This document shows, piece after piece, positions 18,303-31,164 of a stretch of 64,000 nucleotides of DNA. The stretch is from Nocardioides campestrisoli (GTDB lineage Bacteria; Actinomycetota; Actinomycetes; Propionibacteriales; Nocardioidaceae), in NCBI RefSeq assembly GCF_013624435.2, contig NZ_CP061768.1, forward strand, positions 2,694,001 through 2,758,000, read 5' to 3'. The position numbers and the translations under genes were made by a program. The notes beneath the pieces are model-generated. The model worked only from the letters and a program-made list of their open reading frames with translations. It searched no databases and had not been told where the DNA came from. Every line of letters begins with the position of its first letter. The first letter of the stretch is position 1.

Positions 18303-20465
18303 ATGGAGGAGATGACACCGCGCATGTGGAACCACCAGGACGAGCAGGCGAGCGTCTGGCCGGGACGCAACTGGCCCCTGGGTCCGACCTGGACCCCCGA
18401 GGCGACGAACTTCGCCGTCTACTGCCCCCGGGCGGACCGGGTCTGGCTGTGCCTGTTCGACGACGACGGCACGGAGCGGCGGGTCGAGCTGCTGGAGCAG
18501 TCCCTGGGCATCTGGCACGCCGAGATCCCCGGGGTGCCGGTCGGCGCCCGCTACGGCTACCGGGTCGAGGGCCCCTGGGACCCCGAGCGCGGCCTGCGCT
18601 TCAACCAGCACAAGCTGCTCGTCGACCCCTATGCCCTGGCGGTCTCCGGCACGGTGCAGGACCACCCGGCCGTCTACGGACACGAGCTCCACGACCCCTC
18701 CCTCCCGAACCGGGCGGACTCCGCCCCGTACGTGCCGCGCAGCGTGGTGGTCGCCCGCGACTTCGACTGGGAGGGCGACGTCCCGATGCGCCGGCGCTGG
18801 CGCGACACGGTGATCTACGAGATGCACGTCAAGGGCATGACCGCTCTGCACGACCGGGTGCCCGAGGAGCTGCGCGGCACGTACGCCGGCCTGGCCACGC
18901 CGGCGGTCACCGACTACCTGCGCGACCTCGGCGTGACCGCGGTCGAGCTGCTGCCCATCCACCAGTTCGCCACCGAGCCCGGGGTCGCGGCCCGCGGGCA
19001 GGTCAACTACTGGGGCTACAACACCCTCAACTACTTCTCCCCGCACAACGCGTACTCCGCCAGCGGGGACCGCGGCCAGCAGGTCACGGAGTTCAAGGAG
19101 ATGGTCAAGGCCCTGCACCGCGCCGGGCTGGAGGTCATCCTCGACGTCGTCTACAACCACACCGCGGAGGGCGGGCCGCAGGGGCCGACGCTCAGCTTCC
19201 GCGGGCTCGACGACCTCGGCTACTACCAGCGGGTGCTGGACGGCCACGGCGACCCGGCGGTGCCCGACACCTACTGGGACGTCACCGGCTGCGGCAACAC
19301 CGTCGACACCACCCACACCCAGTCGCTGCGGCTGGTCCTGGACTCGCTGCGCTACTGGGTCACCGAGATGCACGTCGACGGGTTCCGCTTCGACCTGACC
19401 TCCGCGCTGACCCGCACCCAGCAGGCGGTCGACATGGGCAGCCACCTGCTCACCGCCATCGGCCAGGACCCGCTGCTGCGGCACGTCAAGCTGATCGCCG
19501 AGCCCTGGGACGCCTCCATGGACGGCTACATGGTCGGCCGGTTCCCCCCGCCCTGGGTGGAGTGGAACGACCAGTACCGCGACACCGTGCGCGACTTCTG
19601 GCGCGGGCACAGCGACGGCATCCGCACGATCGCCACCCGCCTCGCCGGGTCCAGCGACCTGTACGCCGACGACGGGCGCTCGCCGTACGCCTCGGTCAAC
19701 TTCGTCACCGCCCACGACGGCTTCACCCTGCGCGACCTGGTCAGCTACGACCGCAAGCACAACGAGTCCAACGGCGAGGACAACCGCGACGGCACCGACA
19801 ACAACCGCTCGTGGAACTGCGGGGTCGAGGGCGAGACCGACGACCCCGAGGTCCGCGCCCTGCGCCGGCGCCAGGCGAAGAACCTGCTGACCACGCTCTG
19901 CTTCAGCGCTGGCGTCCCGATGCTGACCATGGGCGACGAGCGTGGCCGCACGCAGCGGGGCAACAACAACGCCTACGTGCACGACGACCCGGTCTCCTGG
20001 GTCGACTGGAACCCCGACGACGCGTGGCTCGACGTCTACGAGCACACCAAGGCCGCGCTGCGGCTGCGCCGTGAGCACCCCGCGCTCCGGCAGCGGCACT
20101 GGTTCGAGGGACGTCCCACCATCAAGGGCGGGCCGAGGGACCTGGCGTGGCTGCACCCCGACGGTCGCGAGATGACCACCGAGGACTGGCACGACCGCTC
20201 GCTCAAGGTGGTCGGGATGTTCGTCTCCGGCGACCCCCTGCGCTCCCCCGGGCCGCGTGGGGAGCAGTTGCACGACCGGTCGTTCATGATGTGGCTCAAC
20301 AGCTCCGCCGACCCGGTACGGGTCACGCTCCCCCAGAACGAGTGGGTGCAGAAGGGGGAGGTCGTGCTCTCCACCGACGCCGCCCATCCGGCGGGCAGCG
20401 TCGTGCTGGCCGGCGACGTCGTCGAGCTCGAGGCCCGCTCGGCGCTGGTGGTGCGCGAGGTCTGA
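18303..20465 (+). CDS. glgX: Glycogen debranching enzyme GlgX
   Basis: A 720-aa isoamylase-type glycoside hydrolase family 13 enzyme that cleaves alpha-1,6 branches of limit dextrins. An N-terminal CBM48 domain (about 15-120, with RYGYRVEGPWDPERGLRFN) precedes the barrel. Catalytic residues are D364 (DGFRFDL), E400 (IAEPWD) and D472 (VTAHDGF). GGPQGPTLSFRGLD is a GlgX hallmark. Several ATGs compete: 18303, 18312 and 18324 (MWNHQDEQ). GGAGGAG at 18305-18311 would favour 18324, and an ACAAT box just before could make 18312 leaderless, so the start is uncertain by up to 7 codons. It is convergent with glgP. Confidence 0.95.
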   Translation: MEEMTPRMWNHQDEQASVWPGRNWPLGPTWTPEATNFAVYCPRADRVWLCLFDDDGTERRVELLEQSLGIWHAEIPGVPVGARYGYRVEGPWDPERGLRFNQHKLLVDPYALAVSGTVQDHPAVYGHELHDPSLPNRADSAPYVPRSVVVARDFDWEGDVPMRRRWRDTVIYEMHVKGMTALHDRVPEELRGTYAGLATPAVTDYLRDLGVTAVELLPIHQFATEPGVAARGQVNYWGYNTLNYFSPHNAYSASGDRGQQVTEFKEMVKALHRAGLEVILDVVYNHTAEGGPQGPTLSFRGLDDLGYYQRVLDGHGDPAVPDTYWDVTGCGNTVDTTHTQSLRLVLDSLRYWVTEMHVDGFRFDLTSALTRTQQAVDMGSHLLTAIGQDPLLRHVKLIAEPWDASMDGYMVGRFPPPWVEWNDQYRDTVRDFWRGHSDGIRTIATRLAGSSDLYADDGRSPYASVNFVTAHDGFTLRDLVSYDRKHNESNGEDNRDGTDNNRSWNCGVEGETDDPEVRALRRRQAKNLLTTLCFSAGVPMLTMGDERGRTQRGNNNAYVHDDPVSWVDWNPDDAWLDVYEHTKAALRLRREHPALRQRHWFEGRPTIKGGPRDLAWLHPDGREMTTEDWHDRSLKVVGMFVSGDPLRSPGPRGEQLHDRSFMMWLNSSADPVRVTLPQNEWVQKGEVVLSTDAAHPAGSVVLAGDVVELEARSALVVREV

Positions 20466-20496
20466 GCAGCACCGGCGCCGGGCGGGCGAACGGGCC

Positions 20497-23079
20497 TCAG
20501 CCGGGCAGGGCGACCAGGCCGAGCTCGGCCACCGACGCCAGTGCCCGGTGCTTCGGCACCACCCGGACGGTGTAGCCGAACGGACCCGCGTGGTCCAGCG
20601 CCAGGGCCGCGTCGAACCGGTGCCGGCCGTTCTCGTAGGACTCCACCAGGCTCATCGGGACGACCGAGAAGTCGGTGAGCTCGTCCTCGTGGCCGGTCCG
20701 GCCGTGCACGACCTGGACCTCGACGTCGTCCGGAGCGAGCCCGCCGAGCGCGACGTAGGCGTGCAGGCTCAGCTCGCTGCCCACCTCCGCGGAGTCCCCC
20801 GGGTCGACGGACTCCACGTGCTCCACGTGCACCGAGGGCCACTGCTCACGCACCCGCTGCTTCCACGAGGCCAGGTCCCGGGCGCCCTCGTACGCCCCGT
20901 CCAGCAGCCTCGCCTGCCGGGCCGCGGGCGCGTAGAGCTCGCGCACGTAGTCGCGCACCTGCCGGGTGGCCAGCACCTTCGGGCCCAGCGAGGTGATCGT
21001 GTGCCGCACCATCTCCAGCCAGCGGGTGGGCACGCCGTCGTCGTCCACGTCGTAGAACCGCGGTGCCACCTCGTGCTCAATCAGGTCGTAGAGGGCCGCC
21101 GCCTCGAGGTCGTCGCGGCGGTCGGGGTCGTCGATCCCGTCGGCCGACGGGATCGCCCAGCCGTTGCTGCCGTCGTACCACTCGTCCCACCAGCCGTCGA
21201 GGATGGAGAGGTTGAGTCCGCCGTTCAGCGCCGCCTTCATGCCCGAGGTGCCGCACGCCTCGTACGGACGCAGCGGGTTGTTCAGCCACACGTCGCAGCC
21301 CGGGTAGAGCGGGAGCGCCATGGCGATGTCGTAGTTCGGCAGGAAGACCACCCGGTGGCGCACCTCAGGGTCGTCGGCGAACCGGACCATCTCCTGGATC
21401 AGCCGCTTGCCGCCGTCGTCGGCCGGGTGCGACTTGCCGGCGATCACCAGCTGGATCGGGCGCTCCGGGTCGAGCAGGAGCCGCTTGAGCCGCTCCGGGT
21501 CGCGCAGCATCAGCGTCAGGCGCTTGTAGGAGGGCACCCGTCGGGCGAAGCCGATCGTGAGCACGTCGGGGTCGAGCACGTCCTCCACCCAGCCGGTCTC
21601 GGCGGGGGCCATCCCCCGCTTCGCCGAGGACCGGGCCAGCCGGGTGCGCGCGTCGGCGACCAGGCGGGCGCGCAGGGTGCGCTTGAGGTCCCACAGCCGG
21701 CGGTCGGGGACCTGGTCCACCAGCGGCCACAGGCTGTCGGTGTCGTCGTCGTCCACGTCGGCGCCGAGCTCGGCGGCGAGCTCGAAGATCTCCCGCGCCA
21801 CCCAGGTCGGTCCGTGGACGCCGTTGGTGATCGAGGTGATCGGCACCTCGGCCTCGTCGAAGGCCGGCCACAGGCCGTTGAACATCCCCCGGGAGACATG
21901 CCCGTGCAGCCGGGAGACGCCGTTGGCGCGCTGAGCCAGCCGGAATCCCATCACCGCCATGTTGAACACCCCCGGGTCGCCCCCGGCGTAGTCCTCGGCG
22001 CCCAGGGCGAGCACCCGCTCGACCGGGACCCCGGGGGCCGGGCTGGAGCCGCCGCCGAAGTACTGCTCGACCAGGGTCCGCGGGAACCGGTCGATGCCGG
22101 CCGGCACCGGGGTGTGGGTGGTGAAGACGGTCCCGGCCCGGCACACCTCGAGCGCCTCGTCGAAGTCCAGGCCGGGCCCCGCCTCGGCCGAGGTGAGCTC
22201 GCGGATCCGCTCGATGCCCAGGAAGCCCGCGTGTCCCTCGTTGGTGTGGAACACCTCCGGCTCCGGCGCCCCGGTGATCCGCGACCAGGCGCGCAGCGCC
22301 CGCACTCCCCCGACGCCCAGGAGCAGCTCCTGGCGCAGCCGGTGCTCGGAGTTGCCGCCGTAGAGCCGGTCGGTCACGTCCCGGTAGTGCTCGGGGTTCT
22401 CCTCGATGTCGGAGTCGAGCAGCAGGAGCGGGACCCGGCCGACCTGGGCCACGTGCACCCGCGCGAGCAGCGGGCCGTCGGGCAGGTCGATCCGCACGGT
22501 GGTGCGCGTCCCGTCGGCCTCGCGCAGCGGGACCAGCGGCAGCTCGTCGGGGTCCAGGACCGGGTAGGTCTCCTGCTGCCAGCCGTCGCGGTTGAGCGAC
22601 TGCTTGAAGTAGCCGTGCCGGTAGAGCAGTCCCACGCCGGTCAACGGGATGCCGAGGTCGGAGGCCGCCTTGAGGTGGTCCCCCGCGAGGATGCCCAGGC
22701 CGCCGGAGTACTGGGGCAGCACCGCGGTGATGCCGTACTCCGGGGAGAAGTAGGCGATCGAGCGGGGCGCGTCCGGCCCCGCGTGCCGGCCGTACCAGCG
22801 GTCCCCGCGCAGGTAGTCGTCCAAGGAGCTGCGCGCCTGCGCCAGCCGGTCGGTGAACTCCGGGTCGGCGGCGAGCTGGTCCAGCCTGTCCCGGCCCACC
22901 TCCCCCAGCAGCCGCACCGGGTCGTGGCCGACGCGGTCCCACAGGACCGGGTCGACGGCGGCGAAGACGTCCTGGGTCGGCGGGTGCCAGGACCAGCGCA
23001 GGTTGTGCGCGAGCACGCTCAGGTCGGCGAGCGGCTCGGGCAGGACGGGACGGACGGTGATTCGACGAATCGCACGCAT
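20497..23079 (-). CDS. glgP: Alpha-glucan (glycogen/maltodextrin) phosphorylase
   Basis: An 860-aa family 35 phosphorylase with the actinobacterial DUF3417 N-terminal domain (LSVLAHNLRWSWHPPTQDVF). It releases glucose 1-phosphate from linear glucan ends. The substrate/phosphate loops are YFSPEYGITAVLPQYSGGLGILAGDHLKAASDLG. The pyridoxal phosphate Lys lies in EACGTSGMKAALNGGLNLSI. FHTNEGHAGFL and RRVPSYKRLTLML are also diagnostic. Start MRAIRRITVRPVLPEPL at 23079 fits the family; an ATG at 23097 would add six residues. It is divergent from glgE across 150 bases, so the two pathways may be co-controlled. Confidence 0.94.
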   Translation of the reverse strand: MRAIRRITVRPVLPEPLADLSVLAHNLRWSWHPPTQDVFAAVDPVLWDRVGHDPVRLLGEVGRDRLDQLAADPEFTDRLAQARSSLDDYLRGDRWYGRHAGPDAPRSIAYFSPEYGITAVLPQYSGGLGILAGDHLKAASDLGIPLTGVGLLYRHGYFKQSLNRDGWQQETYPVLDPDELPLVPLREADGTRTTVRIDLPDGPLLARVHVAQVGRVPLLLLDSDIEENPEHYRDVTDRLYGGNSEHRLRQELLLGVGGVRALRAWSRITGAPEPEVFHTNEGHAGFLGIERIRELTSAEAGPGLDFDEALEVCRAGTVFTTHTPVPAGIDRFPRTLVEQYFGGGSSPAPGVPVERVLALGAEDYAGGDPGVFNMAVMGFRLAQRANGVSRLHGHVSRGMFNGLWPAFDEAEVPITSITNGVHGPTWVAREIFELAAELGADVDDDDTDSLWPLVDQVPDRRLWDLKRTLRARLVADARTRLARSSAKRGMAPAETGWVEDVLDPDVLTIGFARRVPSYKRLTLMLRDPERLKRLLLDPERPIQLVIAGKSHPADDGGKRLIQEMVRFADDPEVRHRVVFLPNYDIAMALPLYPGCDVWLNNPLRPYEACGTSGMKAALNGGLNLSILDGWWDEWYDGSNGWAIPSADGIDDPDRRDDLEAAALYDLIEHEVAPRFYDVDDDGVPTRWLEMVRHTITSLGPKVLATRQVRDYVRELYAPAARQARLLDGAYEGARDLASWKQRVREQWPSVHVEHVESVDPGDSAEVGSELSLHAYVALGGLAPDDVEVQVVHGRTGHEDELTDFSVVPMSLVESYENGRHRFDAALALDHAGPFGYTVRVVPKHRALASVAELGLVALPG

Positions 23080-23230
23080 GTTCCGACCGTAGGCCATTTC
23101 TTTGATCGATCCAACGCATACCGGACCCGGGGATCTGGGTACCAGCCTGTTCTCGGAGCAGGACGACCGTTCCGATATCCGTGCCCCACGCGGTTTGCGT
23201 GGGCTCCTGGTCTCGACGAGTGTGGGGAAC

Positions 23231-26954
<3,724 letters not shown>

Positions 26955-26958
<4 letters not shown>

Positions 26959-28421
26959 CCCAGTACGACGACCTGGCCGAGATGATGGCAGGAGCCCGGT
27001 GGTTCGCCGGGAAGGGCCGCGACTTCTCCGTCTCCCGCACCCGGCTCGCCGGGGTCCTGCCCGGCCAGGAGCCCGAGGTCGAGATCCTGCTGGTCGAGGT
27101 GGCCTACGCCGACGGCGGGCAGCCGGAGCTCTACCAGGTTCCGCTGGCCTACTACGACCACCCCGAGGAGCGGATCGGGCACGCCCACGTCGGCACCTGG
27201 GCGCACCCCGACGACTCCGGCCGCCTGCGGCACGCCTACGACGCGCTGCACGACCGCAAGGCGATGGCGCGGTGGCTGGAGGCCTTCGCCGGCACCGCGC
27301 AGGGCCAGGCGTCCCCCGGCCCGCTGCTGTTCCACAGCGTGGGCGACCACGAGCTGGACCTCGAGGCGCACTCGACGCTCTTCACCGGCGAGCAGTCCAA
27401 CTCCTCGGTGCGCTTCGGCGAGGACACCGTGATGAAGGTGTTCCGCAAGGTCACCCCGGGGGTGAACCCCGACATCGCCGTCCACGAGGTGCTCACCCAG
27501 GCCGGCTCGGACCACGTGGCCGCGCTCTACGGCTGGCTGGACGTGCTCGACACCGAGGCGGACTCGATCATCCAGCTGGCGATGCTCCAGCAGTACCTGC
27601 GCACCGCCAGTGACGGCTGGGAGCTGGCCCAGGTCAGCGTGCGGGACCTGTTCGCCGAGGGCGACCTGCACCCCAACGAGGTGGGCGGCGACTTCGCCGG
27701 GGAGGCCGCCCGCCTGGGCACCGCCCTGCGCGAGACCCACGAGGTGCTGGCCGAGTACTTCCCGGTCCAGGAGCACGACGCGGCGCAGCTGGCGGTGCTC
27801 GCCTACCAGCTCCGCCGTCGGCTCGACGAGTCGCTGGCGGTCTATCCGGAGCTGGCGCGGCACGAGGCCTTCGTCCGTGAGACCTACGACCGCCTGGCCC
27901 AGCTGCCGGGCCTTCGGGTGCAGCAGATCCACGGCGACCTGCACCTGGGCCAGACCCTGCGCACCGTGCGCGGCTGGAAGATCGTCGACTTCGAGGGCGA
28001 GCCCGCCCGCCCGCTGGCCGAGCGGCTGCGCCCGGACTCGGTCTGGCGCGACGTCGCGGGCATGCTGCGCTCCTTCGACTACGCCCCGCGCGTGGCGGCG
28101 ATGAACCACCCCGGTGACGAGGGACGCGAGCAGCGTGCCTACCGGGCCAAGGAGTGGTCGGCCCGCAACCAGACGGCCTTCCTCGACGCCTACGCCGACC
28201 AGGGCCTCTCCCCCGAGGACCGGGTGCTGCTGGCGGCGTACGTCGCGGACAAGGCGGTCTACGAGACCGGGTACGAGGCACGCAACCGTCCCGGGTGGGT
28301 CGACATCCCGCTCTCGGGCCTGGACCAGCTCGCCGAGCGGGTCGCCCGGACCGGCGACTCCACCCCCACCGACCCCACTGACCACACCGACCCGACCGAC
28401 CCGAGCGGAGCGACTGCATGA
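26955..28421 (+). CDS. mak: Maltokinase
   Basis: A 488-aa ATP-dependent kinase that makes maltose 1-phosphate for GlgE. The N-terminal cap domain contains [13 protein letters not shown]. The aminoglycoside-kinase-like core carries [25 protein letters not shown] (nucleotide-binding strand with Lys), the catalytic loop [12 protein letters not shown] and the metal site KIVDFEGEP. The C-terminal tail is a short Thr-Asp-Pro repeat, unusual but probably unstructured. ATG overlaps the treS stop by four bases and its stop overlaps glgB, so the four genes are translationally coupled. Confidence 0.96.
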
Positions 28422-30289
28422 GTGGACCTGGAGAGCTCGACATCCACCTGATCAACGAGGGCCGCCACGAGGAGCTGTGGCAGGTCCTCGGGGCCCAGGC
28501 CGACCAGACGGGGACGACGTTCTCGGTCTGGGCGCCGAACGCTCAGGAGGTCCAGGTCGTCGGCGACTTCAACGGCTGGGACGGCGGCTCCGCGCCGCTG
28601 GCCCCGATCGGCTCCTCGGGGATCTGGTACACCCGCGTGGACGGCGTCGGCGACGGGGCGCTGTACAAGTTCCGGATCCGTGGCGCCGACGGCGTGTGGC
28701 GCGACAAGGCCGACCCGATGGCCTTCCGCACCCAGGTCCCGCCGGAGACCGCGTCGGTGGTGCACACCTCGCGGCACGAGTGGGGCGACCAGGAGTGGAT
28801 GGAGACCCGCGGGCTGCGGCAGCCGGTCGAGGGGCCGATGTCGGTCTACGAGCTGCACCTGGCCTCCTGGCGACGCCACCCCGACGGGCGCATCTACACC
28901 TGGGAGGAGATCGCCGACAGCCTGGTCCCCTACGTGCAGGACCTCGGCTTCACGCACGTGGAGCTGATGCCGGTGATGGAGCACCCGTTCGGCGGCTCCT
29001 GGGGCTACCAGGTGACCTCGTACTTCGCCCCCACCGCGCGGATGGGCGACCCGGACGGCTTCCGCCTGCTGGTCGACCGGCTGCACCAGGCCGGGATCGG
29101 CGTGATCGTCGACTGGGTGCCCGCGCACTTCCCCAAGGACGAGTTCGCGCTGGCGCGCTTCGACGGGACCCCGCTCTACGAGGACCCGAACCCGAGCCGG
29201 GGCGAGCACCCCGACTGGGGCACCTACGTGTTCAACTTCGGCCGGCGCGAGGTGCGCAACTTCCTGGTGGCCAACGCCCTGTTCTGGCTCGAGGAGTACC
29301 ACGTGGACGCGCTGCGGGTGGACGCCGTGGCCTCCATGCTCTACCTCGACTACTCCCGCCAGCCCGGCCAGTGGTCCCCCAACGTGCACGGGGGCCGGGA
29401 GAACCTGGAGGCGGTCGGCTTCCTCCAGGAGATGAACGCGACCGTCTACAAGCGCGTCCCCGGGGCCTTCACCATCGCCGAGGAGTCCACCTCGTGGCCG
29501 GGGGTCACCCGCCCCACCTCGGACGACGGCCTCGGCTTCGGCTTCAAGTGGAACATGGGCTGGATGCACGACACCCTCTCCTACATGCAGCGGGACCCGA
29601 TCTACCGCGCACACCACCACGGCGAGCTCACCTTCCCGCTGGTCTACGCCTGGTCGGAGAACTACGTGCTGCCGATCAGCCACGACGAGGTCGTGCACGG
29701 CAAGGGCTCGCTGCTGCGCAAGATGCCCGGCGACCGCTGGCGCCAGCTGGCCAACCTGCGGGCCTACCTGGCCTACATGTGGGCGCACCCGGGCAAGCAG
29801 CTGCTCTTCATGGGCACCGAGTTCGGCCAGGAGGCGGAGTGGGCCGAGTCCCGCGAGCTCGACTGGTGGCTGCTCGACCACCCGGAGCACCGCGGCGTCC
29901 GGGACCTGGTCCGCGACCTCAACCAGGTCTACCGCGACACCCCCGCGCTCTACGGGCAGGACAACGACCCGCACGGGTTCAGCTGGCTGGAGTCGCACGA
30001 CGCCGGGCGCAACGTCTTCGCGTTCCTGCGCCGAACCCCCGGCGCGGACGACCTGGTCTGCGTGGCCAACTTCGCCGCCGTCCCGCACGAGGACTACCGC
30101 CTCGGGCTGCCCACCGCCGGCACCTGGTCGGAGGTCCTCAACACCGACGCCGACCCGTACGGCGGCTCCGGCGTCGGCAACCTCGGCACGGTCGAGGCCA
30201 CCGAGGACCCGTGGCACGACCAGCCCGCCAGCGTGGTGCTGCGGCTGCCACCGCTGGGCACGGTCTGGCTGCGCCGTACTCCGCAGTGA
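28418..30289 (+). CDS. glgB: 1,4-alpha-glucan branching enzyme
   Basis: A 623-aa GH13 enzyme that introduces alpha-1,6 branches. It lacks the extra N1 domain of roughly 730-aa GlgB proteins and starts almost directly with the CBM48 domain ([24 protein letters not shown]). Catalytic residues are D302 ([12 protein letters not shown]), E355 (IAEEST) and D423 ([13 protein letters not shown]). [18 protein letters not shown] and [14 protein letters not shown] are hallmarks. It is the last gene of the GlgE operon, where it branches the GlgE product. Confidence 0.97.
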   Translation: MSGPGELDIHLINEGRHEELWQVLGAQADQTGTTFSVWAPNAQEVQVVGDFNGWDGGSAPLAPIGSSGIWYTRVDGVGDGALYKFRIRGADGVWRDKADPMAFRTQVPPETASVVHTSRHEWGDQEWMETRGLRQPVEGPMSVYELHLASWRRHPDGRIYTWEEIADSLVPYVQDLGFTHVELMPVMEHPFGGSWGYQVTSYFAPTARMGDPDGFRLLVDRLHQAGIGVIVDWVPAHFPKDEFALARFDGTPLYEDPNPSRGEHPDWGTYVFNFGRREVRNFLVANALFWLEEYHVDALRVDAVASMLYLDYSRQPGQWSPNVHGGRENLEAVGFLQEMNATVYKRVPGAFTIAEESTSWPGVTRPTSDDGLGFGFKWNMGWMHDTLSYMQRDPIYRAHHHGELTFPLVYAWSENYVLPISHDEVVHGKGSLLRKMPGDRWRQLANLRAYLAYMWAHPGKQLLFMGTEFGQEAEWAESRELDWWLLDHPEHRGVRDLVRDLNQVYRDTPALYGQDNDPHGFSWLESHDAGRNVFAFLRRTPGADDLVCVANFAAVPHEDYRLGLPTAGTWSEVLNTDADPYGGSGVGNLGTVEATEDPWHDQPASVVLRLPPLGTVWLRRTPQ

Positions 30290-30314
30290 GCGCCGGTCGG
30301 CTGGGGGGGCGAGG

Positions 30315-30330
30315 TTAGGGTGACGCCGTG
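30315..30330 (+). promoter_or_regulatory. Leaderless-type promoter box of the Nudix gene
   Basis: The -10-like hexamer TAGGGT (30316-30321) is followed by GACGCC and then the GTG start at 30328, the geometry of an actinobacterial leaderless transcript. Confidence 0.55.
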
Positions 30331-31104
30331 ATCCCCGAGCCGACCGTGCGAACCGTGAGCGACGGGGTGGCGCGAGTCTCCTGGCCGGCCATGCCGGAGG
30401 AGGGCGACTTCCGCGCGGCCGTGGCCAGCATCAGCGGTGCGGTCGAGCGCGCACTGGCCGACCACGGTCGCGTCGAGGCGTGGCTCGACCCCGAGGACAC
30501 CGTGAGCCACCGGCTGGCCACCTGGTCCGGGATGCACCGCGAGGGCGTGATGCGCGGCGGCGTGCTGGCCGACGGCGAGCACCGGGACCGGATCGTCTAC
30601 GCCCGGCTGGCCAGCGACGCCCCGCTCGGCGAGCCGGCCGGGTTCCGGGCCCTGCTCAACTCCTTCCTCCCCCGCAAGCGGGCGATCAGCCAGCTCCTGG
30701 TGCGCGACCCGGACGGCCGGGTGCTGATGTGCCGGCTGACCTACAAGAAGGACTGGGACCTCCCCGGCGGGGTCGTGGAGGTCGGTGAGTCCCCGCAGCT
30801 GGCCGCGGGTCGCGAGGTGCTGGAGGAGCTCGGGCTCGAGGTCACCCCCGGCCGGCTCCTGCTCACCGACTGGCTGCCGTCGTGGAGCGGCTGGGACGAC
30901 GCGCTGTGCCTGGTCTTCGACGGCGGCGTCGTGTCGACCTCCGCCCTGGACGCGGTGGTGCGCGAGGAGCGGGAGATCGCCGGGGTCCAGTTCTGCGACC
31001 CCGCCGACGTGCGCGCGCACGCCGCCGACTTCACCGCCCGACGGGTCGAGGCCGCGCTCGCCGCGCTGGTCGACGGGACGACGTACACCGAGTCCGGTCG
31101 GTGA
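30328..31104 (+). CDS. Nudix hydrolase with N-terminal GNAT-like remnant
   Basis: A 258-aa protein. Residues 118-245 form a Nudix domain with an intact Nudix box (G148, E154, R162, E163, E166, E167, G169), so a diphosphate-cleaving activity is likely. Residues 25-98 look like the C-terminal half of a RimJ/RimL-type acetyltransferase (VEAWLDPEDTVSHRLATWSGMHREGVMRGG...RDRIVYARLASD), where a following asparagine-rich GNAT end would normally lie. The acetyl-CoA pyrophosphate loop is missing, so it is probably a remnant or a reused scaffold. Start is GTG 30328, 6 bases behind a TAGGGT box. It stands alone between glgB and ppdK. Substrate unknown. Confidence 0.82.
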   Translation: MIPEPTVRTVSDGVARVSWPAMPEEGDFRAAVASISGAVERALADHGRVEAWLDPEDTVSHRLATWSGMHREGVMRGGVLADGEHRDRIVYARLASDAPLGEPAGFRALLNSFLPRKRAISQLLVRDPDGRVLMCRLTYKKDWDLPGGVVEVGESPQLAAGREVLEELGLEVTPGRLLLTDWLPSWSGWDDALCLVFDGGVVSTSALDAVVREEREIAGVQFCDPADVRAHAADFTARRVEAALAALVDGTTYTESGR

Positions 31105-31164
31105 CCCTCGTCCCTTCCTGAGCGTCCGCTGCCTACGGAGCCCCACGGGGTGTTTCATGGGTCC

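Noticed and set aside
30311-30330. AGGTTAGGGTGAC as a second DtxR-like iron box before the Nudix gene
   Set aside because: Only the left half matches; TAGGGT is better explained as the leaderless -10 box.
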